Source: Coriobacteriales bacterium
GTDB lineage: Bacteria > Actinomycetota > Coriobacteriia > Coriobacteriales > UBA8131
Direction of reading: 5' to 3'
Assembly: GCA_031272005.1 (NCBI GenBank)
Contig: JAISUQ010000052.1
Coordinates: 1 to 5,596 of the forward strand
DNA: 5,596 nt
Of this stretch, positions 1 to 5,408 are shown in pieces; the stretch's first letter is position 1, and each line of letters begins with the position of its first letter. Under the pieces are notes generated by a model, which saw only the letters and a program-made list of their open reading frames with translations, was not told the origin of the DNA and did not search any database. A program made the position numbers and the translations under genes.

Positions 1-476
1 GGCGTCTTCTTGTCCAGAGCCTCGCCAGTGTAGCTGACAAACGCCGTGGGGATGCACAGCACCTCGTCTTTGATAAAGGCGTTGGAGGTGGGGTCCCAGG
101 CCGTATAGCCGCGGGCCTCGAAGGTGGCCCGCAGGCCGCCGGAGGGGAAGCTCGAGGCGTCCGGCTCGCCCTGGATCAGCTCCTTGCCGGAGAAGCTCAA
201 CAGGGTGCCGCCATCGGCCGTGGGGTTGATGAAGGCGTCGTGCTTCTCGGAGGTGATGCCGGTCAGGGGCTGGAACCAGTGCGTGTAGTGAGTGGCGCCC
301 TTCTCGATTGCCCACTCCTTCATGGCGTGCGCCACCGCGTTGGCGATCTCCAGATCCAACGGCTTGCCCTCCTTGATGGTTTGGGCCAGCTTCTTGTAGG
401 TGGCTTTGGGAAGACGGTCCTGCATCACGCGGTCGTTGAAGACCAGCTCCCCGTAGATCTCGGTTGTCCTTGGCAT
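1..476 (-). CDS. glnN: Type III glutamine synthetase (GSIII), N-terminal part, truncated by window edge
   Basis: This gene makes glutamine from glutamate, ammonia and ATP in the cytoplasm, the main entry of ammonium into metabolism. Translating the minus strand from the ATG at 476-474 gives 158 residues before the edge. The stretch THWFQPLTG (residues 65-73), EKHDAF (78-83), GEPDASSFPSGGLRATFEAR (103-122), then YTAWDPTS (124-131) and CIPTAFVSYTGEALDKKT (141-158) are hallmarks of the GSIII family, which differs from the shorter GSI (GlnA) and has roughly 700 residues; about 550 residues therefore lie outside the window. The start is fixed by the MPRTTEIYGELVFND opening and by a Shine-Dalgarno AAGGAG (minus strand of 485-490) 8 nt upstream. 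The gene is divergent from a pair of genes that includes a GlnR-like regulator, which suggests nitrogen control. Family assignment is very likely; the regulation is inference. Confidence 0.93.
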   Translation of the reverse strand, partial: MPRTTEIYGELVFNDRVMQDRLPKATYKKLAQTIKEGKPLDLEIANAVAHAMKEWAIEKGATHYTHWFQPLTGITSEKHDAFINPTADGGTLLSFSGKELIQGEPDASSFPSGGLRATFEARGYTAWDPTSNAFIKDEVLCIPTAFVSYTGEALDKKT

Positions 477-484
477 TCTGCGCT

Positions 485-490
485 CTCCTT
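485..490 (-). promoter_or_regulatory. Ribosome binding site of the glutamine synthetase gene
   Basis: On the minus strand these bases read AAGGAG, 8 nt before the ATG at 476. They support that start codon. Confidence 0.75.
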
Positions 491-535
491 CTCCCGTGGG
501 CCTGGCTCACCTTGGTGTGTCGCCCTGGCCCGTCT

Positions 536-581
536 GGAAACAGATACTGATACTGATACAGACTACGATAACATTGTTTCC
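536..581. promoter_or_regulatory. Candidate operator: inverted repeat GGAAACA/TGTTTCC enclosing a GATACT tandem repeat
   Basis: GGAAACA at 536-542 is matched by its exact reverse complement TGTTTCC at 575-581. Between them GATAC occurs three times at 543, 549 and 555, a 6-bp period. The element lies 60-105 bp upstream of the glutamine synthetase start and in its probable promoter or leader, and about 100-180 bp upstream of the divergent gene. GAAAC is one half-element of the GlnR box described in Streptomyces (gTnAc-n6-GaAAc), but by eye the partner GTnAC at the required spacing is not present. So a regulatory role is plausible and the identity of the regulator is inference. Confidence 0.35.
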
Positions 582-633
582 GATAGATTAAATACCTCAG
601 ATTTACCCTTGAATTTTCGCCGAAAGACGGACG

Positions 634-676
634 ACTTGGCTGTGCTGGCCACAACTTGGCCGCAAACTGCTAGAAT
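634..676 (+). promoter_or_regulatory. Candidate promoter (extended -10) of the DUF2510-regulator operon
   Basis: TGC followed by TAGAAT (668-676) fits an extended -10 element, TGn plus a 5-of-6 match to TATAAT. No good -35 sits at 17 bp; extended -10 promoters can tolerate that. Upstream, ACTTGGC is repeated directly at 634-640 and 654-660, exactly 20 bp apart (about two helical turns), with the palindrome TGGCCA at 646-651 between the copies. A start of transcription near 683 would leave a leader of about 30 nt before the ATG at 712. Confidence 0.45.
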
Positions 677-711
677 ACAGGTGACCTGGTTCAATGAGGA
701 TTGGATGGAAA

Positions 712-1299
712 ATGGCTGAAAACACTGTACAGGCAGGCTGGTACCCCGACCCCTCCGGCGACACCACCAAAATCCGATACTGGGATGGCTCCACTTGGAC
801 CGACCAGTATCTGGACGCCGCAGCATCGGCAGCCCAGCCACAGGGCGTCAGTGTCAGCACCCCCGGCGTCAGCGCGGCGACGCCAGACGGCTCATTCGGC
901 TCCTACGGCACTCCGAGTCAGACCATCTCCGGTGCGCCCGGCGGCTATCCGCCAACCACGCCGAGCACGCCCAGTGCGCCGAATGTCCCCAACTACCAGT
1001 ACCAGCAGCCCGCGCAGGGCTACAACGGTGCCGACGACAAGAAGGGTGTGGCCACGGCCAGCCTGGTCTGCGGCATCGTCGGTATCGTCGCGGGATTCTG
1101 CATTCCCATCGTTGGCATCATCCTGGGCATCCTGGGCATCGTGCTGGGCAACATGGGCAAGAAGAGCAGCAAGGCTTCACTGGCCAAAGGCGGTCTGATC
1201 TGCGGTATCATCGCCCTGGTGGTCGCCATCGCCATGTGGATCATCAACATCGTGTTGCTTATGACCAACCCGGACTTACTGGACTGGCTGAACTACTGA
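712..1299 (+). CDS. DUF2510 and DUF4190-like membrane protein, function unknown
   Basis: The 195-residue product opens with a DUF2510 module (residues about 8-33): AGWYPDPSG, then IRYWDGSTWT, a short Trp-rich domain typical of Actinobacteria. A Pro/Ser/Thr/Gly/Gln-rich linker without predicted structure spans about 36-107. The C-terminal part is hydrophobic: about 114-147 (VATASLVCGIVGIVAG followed by an Ile/Gly/Leu-rich stretch, long enough for a hairpin or one to two helices), a Lys/Ser loop with GNMGKKSSK, and a segment at about 161-184. This pattern, with GLICGIIALV after the loop, resembles DUF4190. There is no signal peptide, so the N-terminal domain is probably cytoplasmic. The start at 712 (MAENTVQAGW) is preferred because the domain begins nearly at once and the likely promoter leaves little leader for the ATG at 694, which has AGGTGA upstream and would add six residues. 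It ends 22 bp before the regulator gene. Biological role is not known. Confidence 0.85.
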   Translation: MAENTVQAGWYPDPSGDTTKIRYWDGSTWTDQYLDAAASAAQPQGVSVSTPGVSAATPDGSFGSYGTPSQTISGAPGGYPPTTPSTPSAPNVPNYQYQQPAQGYNGADDKKGVATASLVCGIVGIVAGFCIPIVGIILGILGIVLGNMGKKSSKASLAKGGLICGIIALVVAIAMWIINIVLLMTNPDLLDWLNY

Positions 1300-1321
1300 C
1301 CTCACAGGCAGGGGAGAGGGA

Positions 1322-1999
1322 ATGCATCGTCGTTGCGTGCTGGTGGTCACGCGCCAACCAGAGCTGGCCCATAAACTGAAGAACCTGTTCTCCGGCATGG
1401 ACGTGGAGACCCACTTCGTGTCCGGCCAGGTCATCGCCGCCCTGCAGGAGGCCCATGACCTCGACCTGGATCTGATAGTTTTGGACGGCGACCATGAGGC
1501 TTTGGAGAACCTCGGGCGCATCGAGGAGATGCTCTTTGAGGACGATGCACCCTCCCTGGCCGTGGTGGTGCCGGAGGAGAGCCTGCCTTCCCTGCGCCTG
1601 CCGGTGCGCCTGCCCTGCGACTTCATCCTGCGCAGCGCTCCGGACATCGAGTACCAGGTGCGCCTGCACCAGCTGCTCTGGCCGGGCGAGGAGGCCGGCA
1701 GTGCCGATTTTGTGCGCGTAGGCTCGCTTACACTAAACCTGGCTACCTATCAAGTGAAGGTCGACGGCGTGACGCTGGATCTGACCTACCTGGAATACGC
1801 CCTGCTGGCCTTTCTGATCACCCACCCCGGGCGCACCTACTCCCGCGACGCCCTGCTGCGCAGGGTCTGGGGCTTCGAGTATTATGGCGGCTCGCGCACC
1901 GTCGATGTCCACGTGCGCCGGGTGCGCGCCAAACTCGGCCCCGAACTGGCCGAACACCTGGAGACAGTCCGCGGCGTCGGCTACCTCTGGAGCGCCTGA
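1322..1999 (+). CDS. GlnR-like OmpR/PhoB-family regulator with degenerate receiver domain
   Basis: A 225-residue transcription factor. Residues about 1-118 are a receiver-like domain: strand VLVV (6-9), and LIVLD with Asp55 at the usual phosphorylation position. The acidic pair normally after the first strand is missing (TRQPE at 10-14), and the conserved Lys near the end is replaced (FILRS, 101-105), so normal Mg-dependent phosphorylation is unlikely. Residues about 131-223 are a winged-helix domain: LDLTYLEYALL (152-162), HPGRTYSRDALLRRVWG (168-184), YYGGSRTVDVHVRRVRAKLG (187-206), and VRGVGYLW (216-223). This half resembles Streptomyces GlnR, an orphan regulator of nitrogen genes that also works with an atypical receiver (family knowledge recalled, no search run). 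No histidine kinase is in the window. The ATG at 1322 follows GGGGAG at 1311-1316. It is 22 bp behind the DUF2510 gene and near a divergent glutamine synthetase gene, which fits a nitrogen regulator; the target is inferred. Confidence 0.88.
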   Translation: MHRRCVLVVTRQPELAHKLKNLFSGMDVETHFVSGQVIAALQEAHDLDLDLIVLDGDHEALENLGRIEEMLFEDDAPSLAVVVPEESLPSLRLPVRLPCDFILRSAPDIEYQVRLHQLLWPGEEAGSADFVRVGSLTLNLATYQVKVDGVTLDLTYLEYALLAFLITHPGRTYSRDALLRRVWGFEYYGGSRTVDVHVRRVRAKLGPELAEHLETVRGVGYLWSA

Positions 2000-2034
2000 C
2001 CGCACCCCGCCCGCCGCACAGACCGTCACATTTG

Positions 2035-2445
2035 TTATATCGAACCCCTGATGTACTCCACGAATTCTTCTGCCTGGGACAGCAACTCGGCTGCCTCCGC
2101 ATCATCCAGCGACTCCTGCAGGCGCTGTTTGTCAGCTTCGGACTGGCTGCCAGACTTGAAGCCCTGCAACCGGCTCAGCAATTCCCGTTGCTCTGCAGAA
2201 AACCCGTCCCACAGTCCCATGGCTGCTGCCTGTTCGGGCAGCTTCAGGCCCACCGGTAGCTCGTGCATCGGATGGCTGCGCACGAACCAGCCGCTGAGCA
2301 CCTTCTCGCAAGCCTGCTGACAGGACAATCCCAGCAGGAAGTAGCGCCCGGTGCGCAATGTCAGGCGCGCCTTGCTCAATTCGGTGTCGACAAGTTCGAA
2401 CCAATAGAGCGGATCGCCATGGTTGATATATGGTTCTGCTGCCAC
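2035..2445 (-). CDS. HEPN-domain protein, solitary
   Basis: A 136-residue, mostly helical protein. The pattern PLYWFELVDTELSKARLTL (12-30), YFLLGLSCQQACEKVLSGWF (35-54), then an Arg/His stretch and a C-terminal helix AEAAELLSQAEEFVEYIR (116-133) fits the HEPN fold, especially the Q-Q-A-x-E-K helix. Arg56-x4-His61 (RSHPMH) matches the R-x4-6-H motif of HEPN ribonucleases, though in this subfamily the His may simply be the conserved one of a THxL-type motif. HEPN proteins occur as RNA-cleaving toxins with an MNT nucleotidyltransferase antitoxin, or as parts of other systems. No nucleotidyltransferase is encoded nearby in this window, so toxin function is not established. The GTG start at 2445 is chosen over an in-frame ATG at 2523 because GGAGGTGG sits just ahead of it and the extra 26 residues are low in conserved character. 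It converges on the regulator gene (35 bp between stops) and diverges from the molybdoenzyme operon. Confidence 0.72.
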   Translation of the reverse strand: MAAEPYINHGDPLYWFELVDTELSKARLTLRTGRYFLLGLSCQQACEKVLSGWFVRSHPMHELPVGLKLPEQAAAMGLWDGFSAEQRELLSRLQGFKSGSQSEADKQRLQESLDDAEAAELLSQAEEFVEYIRGSI

Positions 2446-2449
2446 TTTT

Positions 2450-2457
2450 CCACCTCC
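2450..2457 (-). promoter_or_regulatory. Strong ribosome binding site that decides the GTG start of the HEPN gene
   Basis: The minus strand reads GGAGGTGG, with the GGAGG core 7 nt before the GTG at 2445-2443. No comparable site precedes the upstream ATG at 2523, so the shorter product is preferred. Confidence 0.75.
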
Positions 2458-2517
2458 AGCCGCCAGCACCTTTCGCGATTCCCCGTTACAGGGATTTTCC
2501 GCCCGTCCTGCCGGCCC

Positions 2518-2577
2518 TGTCAAAGCACAGTTATTGACAGATGTCAGCAGAAATATGACAAAGCGGCCAGTTTGTCA
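2518..2577. promoter_or_regulatory. Cluster of alternating TGTCA/TGACA half-sites with two palindromes (candidate operators)
   Basis: Five half-sites in 60 bp alternate in orientation: TGTCA 2518, TGACA 2535, TGTCA 2542, TGACA 2556, TGTCA 2573. The pair at 2535-2546 forms TGACA-2 bp-TGTCA. The pair at 2556-2577 is larger: TGACAAA and TTTGTCA are perfect 7-bp arms around 8 bp, whose centre GGCC extends the symmetry to 9 of 11 base pairs. Palindrome centres are 26 bp apart. A further TGACA at 2641-2645 falls in the -35 of the molybdoenzyme promoter. Such symmetric, repeated sites indicate a dimeric DNA-binding protein controlling one or both divergent genes; the regulator is not identifiable here. 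Confidence 0.6.
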
Positions 2578-2639
2578 GCGTCACACTACAACCTGCAAGT
2601 TTTGCCAACCAGCCTGTGATATTTGCTGCTGATTAACAT

Positions 2640-2669
2640 CTGACATCACGGCAACAGACTTGCTACATT
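2640..2669 (+). promoter_or_regulatory. Promoter of the molybdoenzyme operon
   Basis: CTGACA at 2640-2645 matches the -35 consensus in 5 of 6 positions. An 18-bp spacer leads to TACATT at 2664-2669 (4 of 6 to TATAAT), preceded by TGC, giving an extended -10. Transcription would start near 2676, leaving a leader of about 90 nt. The palindrome centred at 2566 would lie about 110 bp upstream, a distance compatible with an activator. Confidence 0.5.
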
Positions 2670-2754
2670 AACCTCAGCGGAAATCACCAGGAACCAAATA
2701 TTGATGAGAGGAGGGTTGGCAGCAAGGTCATAAACTCAAGAGGCTCAGGAAAGT

Positions 2755-2760
2755 GGAGGT
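2755..2760 (+). promoter_or_regulatory. Ribosome binding site of the molybdoenzyme large subunit
   Basis: GGAGGT lies 4 nt before the ATG at 2765. It overlaps the alternative GTG at 2753, which argues for the ATG as the true start. Confidence 0.8.
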
Positions 2761-2764
2761 AAGT

Positions 2765-5407
2765 ATGACTGAGAATGCAAGCCAACTGATACCGGACAAG
2801 ACCGTCTACCGCGGCATCGCCTGCGGTGGTACCGGCGGCGATCCGGTAGCCATCGATTCCAAGGATGGCAAGCTGATCCGGTTCAGGCCGATGCGCTGGG
2901 ATTCGGAATACAGCTTAGATGAGCTCAAGGACAGCTGGTGGGAGATCGAGGTCGACGGCAAGAAGCTGACGCCGCCGATCAAGGACATCCCCAACTACTT
3001 TGCCCTGGCTTACAAAACCCGGGTCTACTCCAAGAACCGTGTCAAGTATCCGCTCAAGCGCGTGGACTGGGAGCCGGGCGGCGATCCTGCCAGGATCAAC
3101 GCCCAGAACCGTGGTATCTCCAAATTCCAGCGTATCAGCTGGGATGAGGCCTTGGACATCATCGAGTCCGAGTTGCGCCGGGTCATCGACAGCTACGGTC
3201 CGTTCACGGTGCTCTGTATCGGCGAGGACGGCCACCGCGAGTCCAAGGATCTGCATTCCGGCGGCGGCATGCACTCTACATTGATGAACCAGTTGGGCGG
3301 CTACACCCGCGAGACCCGCACGCCAGACTCTGTGGAGGGCTGGTACTGGGGTGCCAAGCACTTCTGGGGTGCCGGCTGCAACCACGGCCTGGGCATGGTG
3401 GCCCCACAGGAGACTGGTTTCAACCCCTGGAATGTCACCCTGGACGTCACCAGGTACGCCAGCTTCATCGTCTTTCAGGCCGGCGACCTGGAACTGACCC
3501 AGAACTACGCCAGCCAGTGGTTCAGCTACCTGCTGCGCTACTGGGAGGAACTGGGTAAGGACATGGTCATCGTCGACCCGTTCTGCAACTACACCGCCGT
3601 CTGCCACGAGAACATGAAGTGGATACCCATCCTGCCCAACACCGACGCCGCCCTGGACTTCGCCATGATGTATGTCTGGATCACCGAGGGCACCTACGAC
3701 AAGGAGTATGTGGATACGCACTCCGTAGGTTTCGACAAGGTCAAGGCCTACATCCTGGGTGAGGGCGACGACGGCATCGCCAAGACCCCGCAGTGGGCCG
3801 CGCCGCTGTGCGGCGTGCCGGCCTGGACCATCAAGGCCTTCGCCCGCAAGTGGGCCAAACAGGTCACGGCTCTGGCCAACTACTCTTCCGGCTCGGTCAA
3901 GGGTCCGTACTCCCATGAGCCCGGTCGCACCGCCGCCTACAAGCTGGGCATGCAGGGTCTGGGCAAGCCGGGCGTGCAGCACTTCTACATGAATGCTGCC
4001 GATCTGGGCAAGTGGCAGGCCGCACGCACCACCACCGCCCCCTTCATGATGTCTAACAAGTGCCGGATGTTCATCCCGGTACCCCAGACCCTGCCGCGCA
4101 CCGGTGTGGCCCAGGCCATCCAGGGCGGCGAGCTGAAGTGGTGGGGCAGCCCGGCCATCGTCTACGTGGAGAACGCCGAGCAGTTCAAGGAGTACAACTA
4201 TCCGGCGCCAGCCGATGCCGGTGGCACCAAGTGTCATCTGCTCTGGAGTGAGAAGCCCTGCAACATGAACTGCTGGAACGGCGGCTTCAACTTCCAGGAC
4301 GCCATCCGCAGCCCGGAGGTGGAGTGCTTCATCACCAACCACCAGTGGCTGGAGAACGACTCCCTGTTCGCCGACCTGGTGCTGCCGGTGACCACCTGCG
4401 TGGAGGAACGCGACACCGTGGGCGGCTCCAGCATCGTGGACATCAAATTCGCCGGCCTGCCCGATCGGGCTTGCGACATCATCGGTGAGTCCAAGAGCGA
4501 CTATCAGATTGCGCTCGAGGTCGCCAAGCGCTTCGGCGTGGATGAGAACATCAACCTGGGCATGTCCGAGGAGGAATGGTTGCAATACGCGGTGGAGAAT
4601 TCGGCTATCGCCGCCGAGGTCACCTACGAGGACCTCTCCAAGAAGGGCTACTACGTGCCCAAGATCGACCCCAACTGGCAGGAAATGACTCCGGGTATGC
4701 GCAACTTCTACGAGAACCCCGAGCAGTTCCCGCTGGACACGCCGACTGGCAAGCTGGAGTTCTGGTCCGATGCCCTGGCCGAGAACTTCCCGGATGACCC
4801 GGAGCGCCTGCCCATGGCCACCTGGATCATCGGCGGCCCGGCCTCCGAGGGCTGGACGCACGATGAGACGCCGTTTGGCGAGAAGGCCAAGACCTATCCG
4901 CTGCTGCTGGATGCCAATCCGGCGCGCTTCCGCGTGCACGTCCAGGGCGACGACATCCCCTGGTTCCGCGAGATCCAGACCGCCAAGGTCAAGGGTCCGG
5001 ACGGCTATCTCTATGAGCCGGTATGGCTGGCACCTGAGGATGCCGCCGCTCGGGGCATCAAGGCTGGCGACATCGTCAAGGTCTTCAACAATCGCGGCAT
5101 CATCCTCACTGGCGCCATCATCTCCGAGCGCATCATCCCGGGTATGGTGATGATCAACAAGGGTTCGCGGGTCGACCCCATCGCCCCGGGCATCGATCGC
5201 GGTGGCGCCGCCAACCTGATCAGCCCGAAGGATCCGGTCTCCAAGCACTGCTGGGGCTTTGCCGTCACCGGTTACCTGGTCGACTGCGCCAAGCTGGAGC
5301 AGGCTGAATACGACGAGTGGAAGCAGAAGTATCCCGAGGCCTTCGCCCGCGACTACGATCCGGCCATCGGTATCAACTACGCTTCATGGGTGGAAGGTGG
5401 TGAGTGA
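2765..5407 (+). CDS. Molybdopterin oxidoreductase, pyrogallol-phloroglucinol transhydroxylase large-subunit-like
   Basis: The 880-residue product belongs to the DMSO reductase superfamily (bis-MGD molybdenum enzymes). Its length and blocks match the large subunit of Pelobacter acidigallici transhydroxylase (AthL, about 875 residues), which moves a hydroxyl on pyrogallol to give phloroglucinol. Blocks: TPPIKDIPNY (69-78), ISWDEALDIIESEL (124-137), PDSVEGWYWG (187-196), GKPG (400-403), ADLVLPVTTCVEERDT (536-551), and a C-terminal cofactor domain from about 711 with ANPARFRVHVQGDD (717-730) and IKAGDIVKVFNNRG (765-778). Asp188-Ser189 align with the Asp and the Mo-ligating Ser of AthL, and His157 with its active-site His (recalled structure). 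The N-terminus has a lone Cys20, not the usual Cys set for an iron-sulfur cluster, and there is no Tat signal, so it is likely cytoplasmic; electrons pass through the small subunit one base downstream. The substrate-channel region after residue 403 looks different from AthL, so the substrate may be another polyphenol, as in gut catechol dehydroxylases. Confidence 0.85.
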   Translation: MTENASQLIPDKTVYRGIACGGTGGDPVAIDSKDGKLIRFRPMRWDSEYSLDELKDSWWEIEVDGKKLTPPIKDIPNYFALAYKTRVYSKNRVKYPLKRVDWEPGGDPARINAQNRGISKFQRISWDEALDIIESELRRVIDSYGPFTVLCIGEDGHRESKDLHSGGGMHSTLMNQLGGYTRETRTPDSVEGWYWGAKHFWGAGCNHGLGMVAPQETGFNPWNVTLDVTRYASFIVFQAGDLELTQNYASQWFSYLLRYWEELGKDMVIVDPFCNYTAVCHENMKWIPILPNTDAALDFAMMYVWITEGTYDKEYVDTHSVGFDKVKAYILGEGDDGIAKTPQWAAPLCGVPAWTIKAFARKWAKQVTALANYSSGSVKGPYSHEPGRTAAYKLGMQGLGKPGVQHFYMNAADLGKWQAARTTTAPFMMSNKCRMFIPVPQTLPRTGVAQAIQGGELKWWGSPAIVYVENAEQFKEYNYPAPADAGGTKCHLLWSEKPCNMNCWNGGFNFQDAIRSPEVECFITNHQWLENDSLFADLVLPVTTCVEERDTVGGSSIVDIKFAGLPDRACDIIGESKSDYQIALEVAKRFGVDENINLGMSEEEWLQYAVENSAIAAEVTYEDLSKKGYYVPKIDPNWQEMTPGMRNFYENPEQFPLDTPTGKLEFWSDALAENFPDDPERLPMATWIIGGPASEGWTHDETPFGEKAKTYPLLLDANPARFRVHVQGDDIPWFREIQTAKVKGPDGYLYEPVWLAPEDAAARGIKAGDIVKVFNNRGIILTGAIISERIIPGMVMINKGSRVDPIAPGIDRGGAANLISPKDPVSKHCWGFAVTGYLVDCAKLEQAEYDEWKQKYPEAFARDYDPAIGINYASWVEGGE

Positions 5408-5408
5408 G

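Larger units (their letters stand above)
2446..2764. other. Gene-free divergent control region between HEPN gene and molybdoenzyme operon
   Basis: About 320 bp without a convincing gene. It is less GC-rich than the flanking genes, especially from 2525 to 2705. It holds the HEPN ribosome binding site on the left, a cluster of TGACA/TGTCA half-sites from 2518 to 2577, a promoter near 2640-2669 and a leader of roughly 90 nt before the molybdoenzyme start. No tRNA, CRISPR repeat or clear intrinsic terminator was seen. Confidence 0.7.

Noticed and set aside
526..581. Full Streptomyces-type GlnR box upstream of glutamine synthetase
   Set aside because: GAAAC is present on each strand, but the GTnAC partners at 11-bp start-to-start spacing are not found by eye.
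240..719. Plus-strand open frame of 159 codons over the glutamine synthetase start and intergenic region
   Set aside because: It lies antisense to the recognised glutamine synthetase gene and then crosses the regulatory repeat; no recognisable domain.
1970..2034. Bidirectional terminator between the convergent regulator and HEPN genes
   Set aside because: Only a weak GCGGCG (1971-1976) / CGCCGC (2012-2017) pairing with a long loop and no proper T-tract was seen.
2263..2619. Plus-strand open frame of 118 codons through the HEPN gene and its upstream region
   Set aside because: It overlaps the HEPN gene antisense and the operator cluster, with no ribosome binding site or recognisable domain.
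2704..2733. Nine-codon leader peptide (MRGGLAARS) before the molybdoenzyme gene
   Set aside because: Only a weak AGGA lies at a long distance upstream, there is no run of regulatory codons and no attenuator hairpin is visible; likely chance.
2753..2764. GTG start at 2753 for the molybdoenzyme large subunit
   Set aside because: The GGAGGT ribosome binding site overlaps these codons and is correctly spaced for the ATG at 2765.
2915..5248. Very long minus-strand open frame (777 residues) opposite the molybdoenzyme gene
   Set aside because: It is the antisense of a clearly homologous gene with strong third-position GC bias, which removes stops in that frame; its product is rich in Gly, Val, Leu, Asp and His without domain features.
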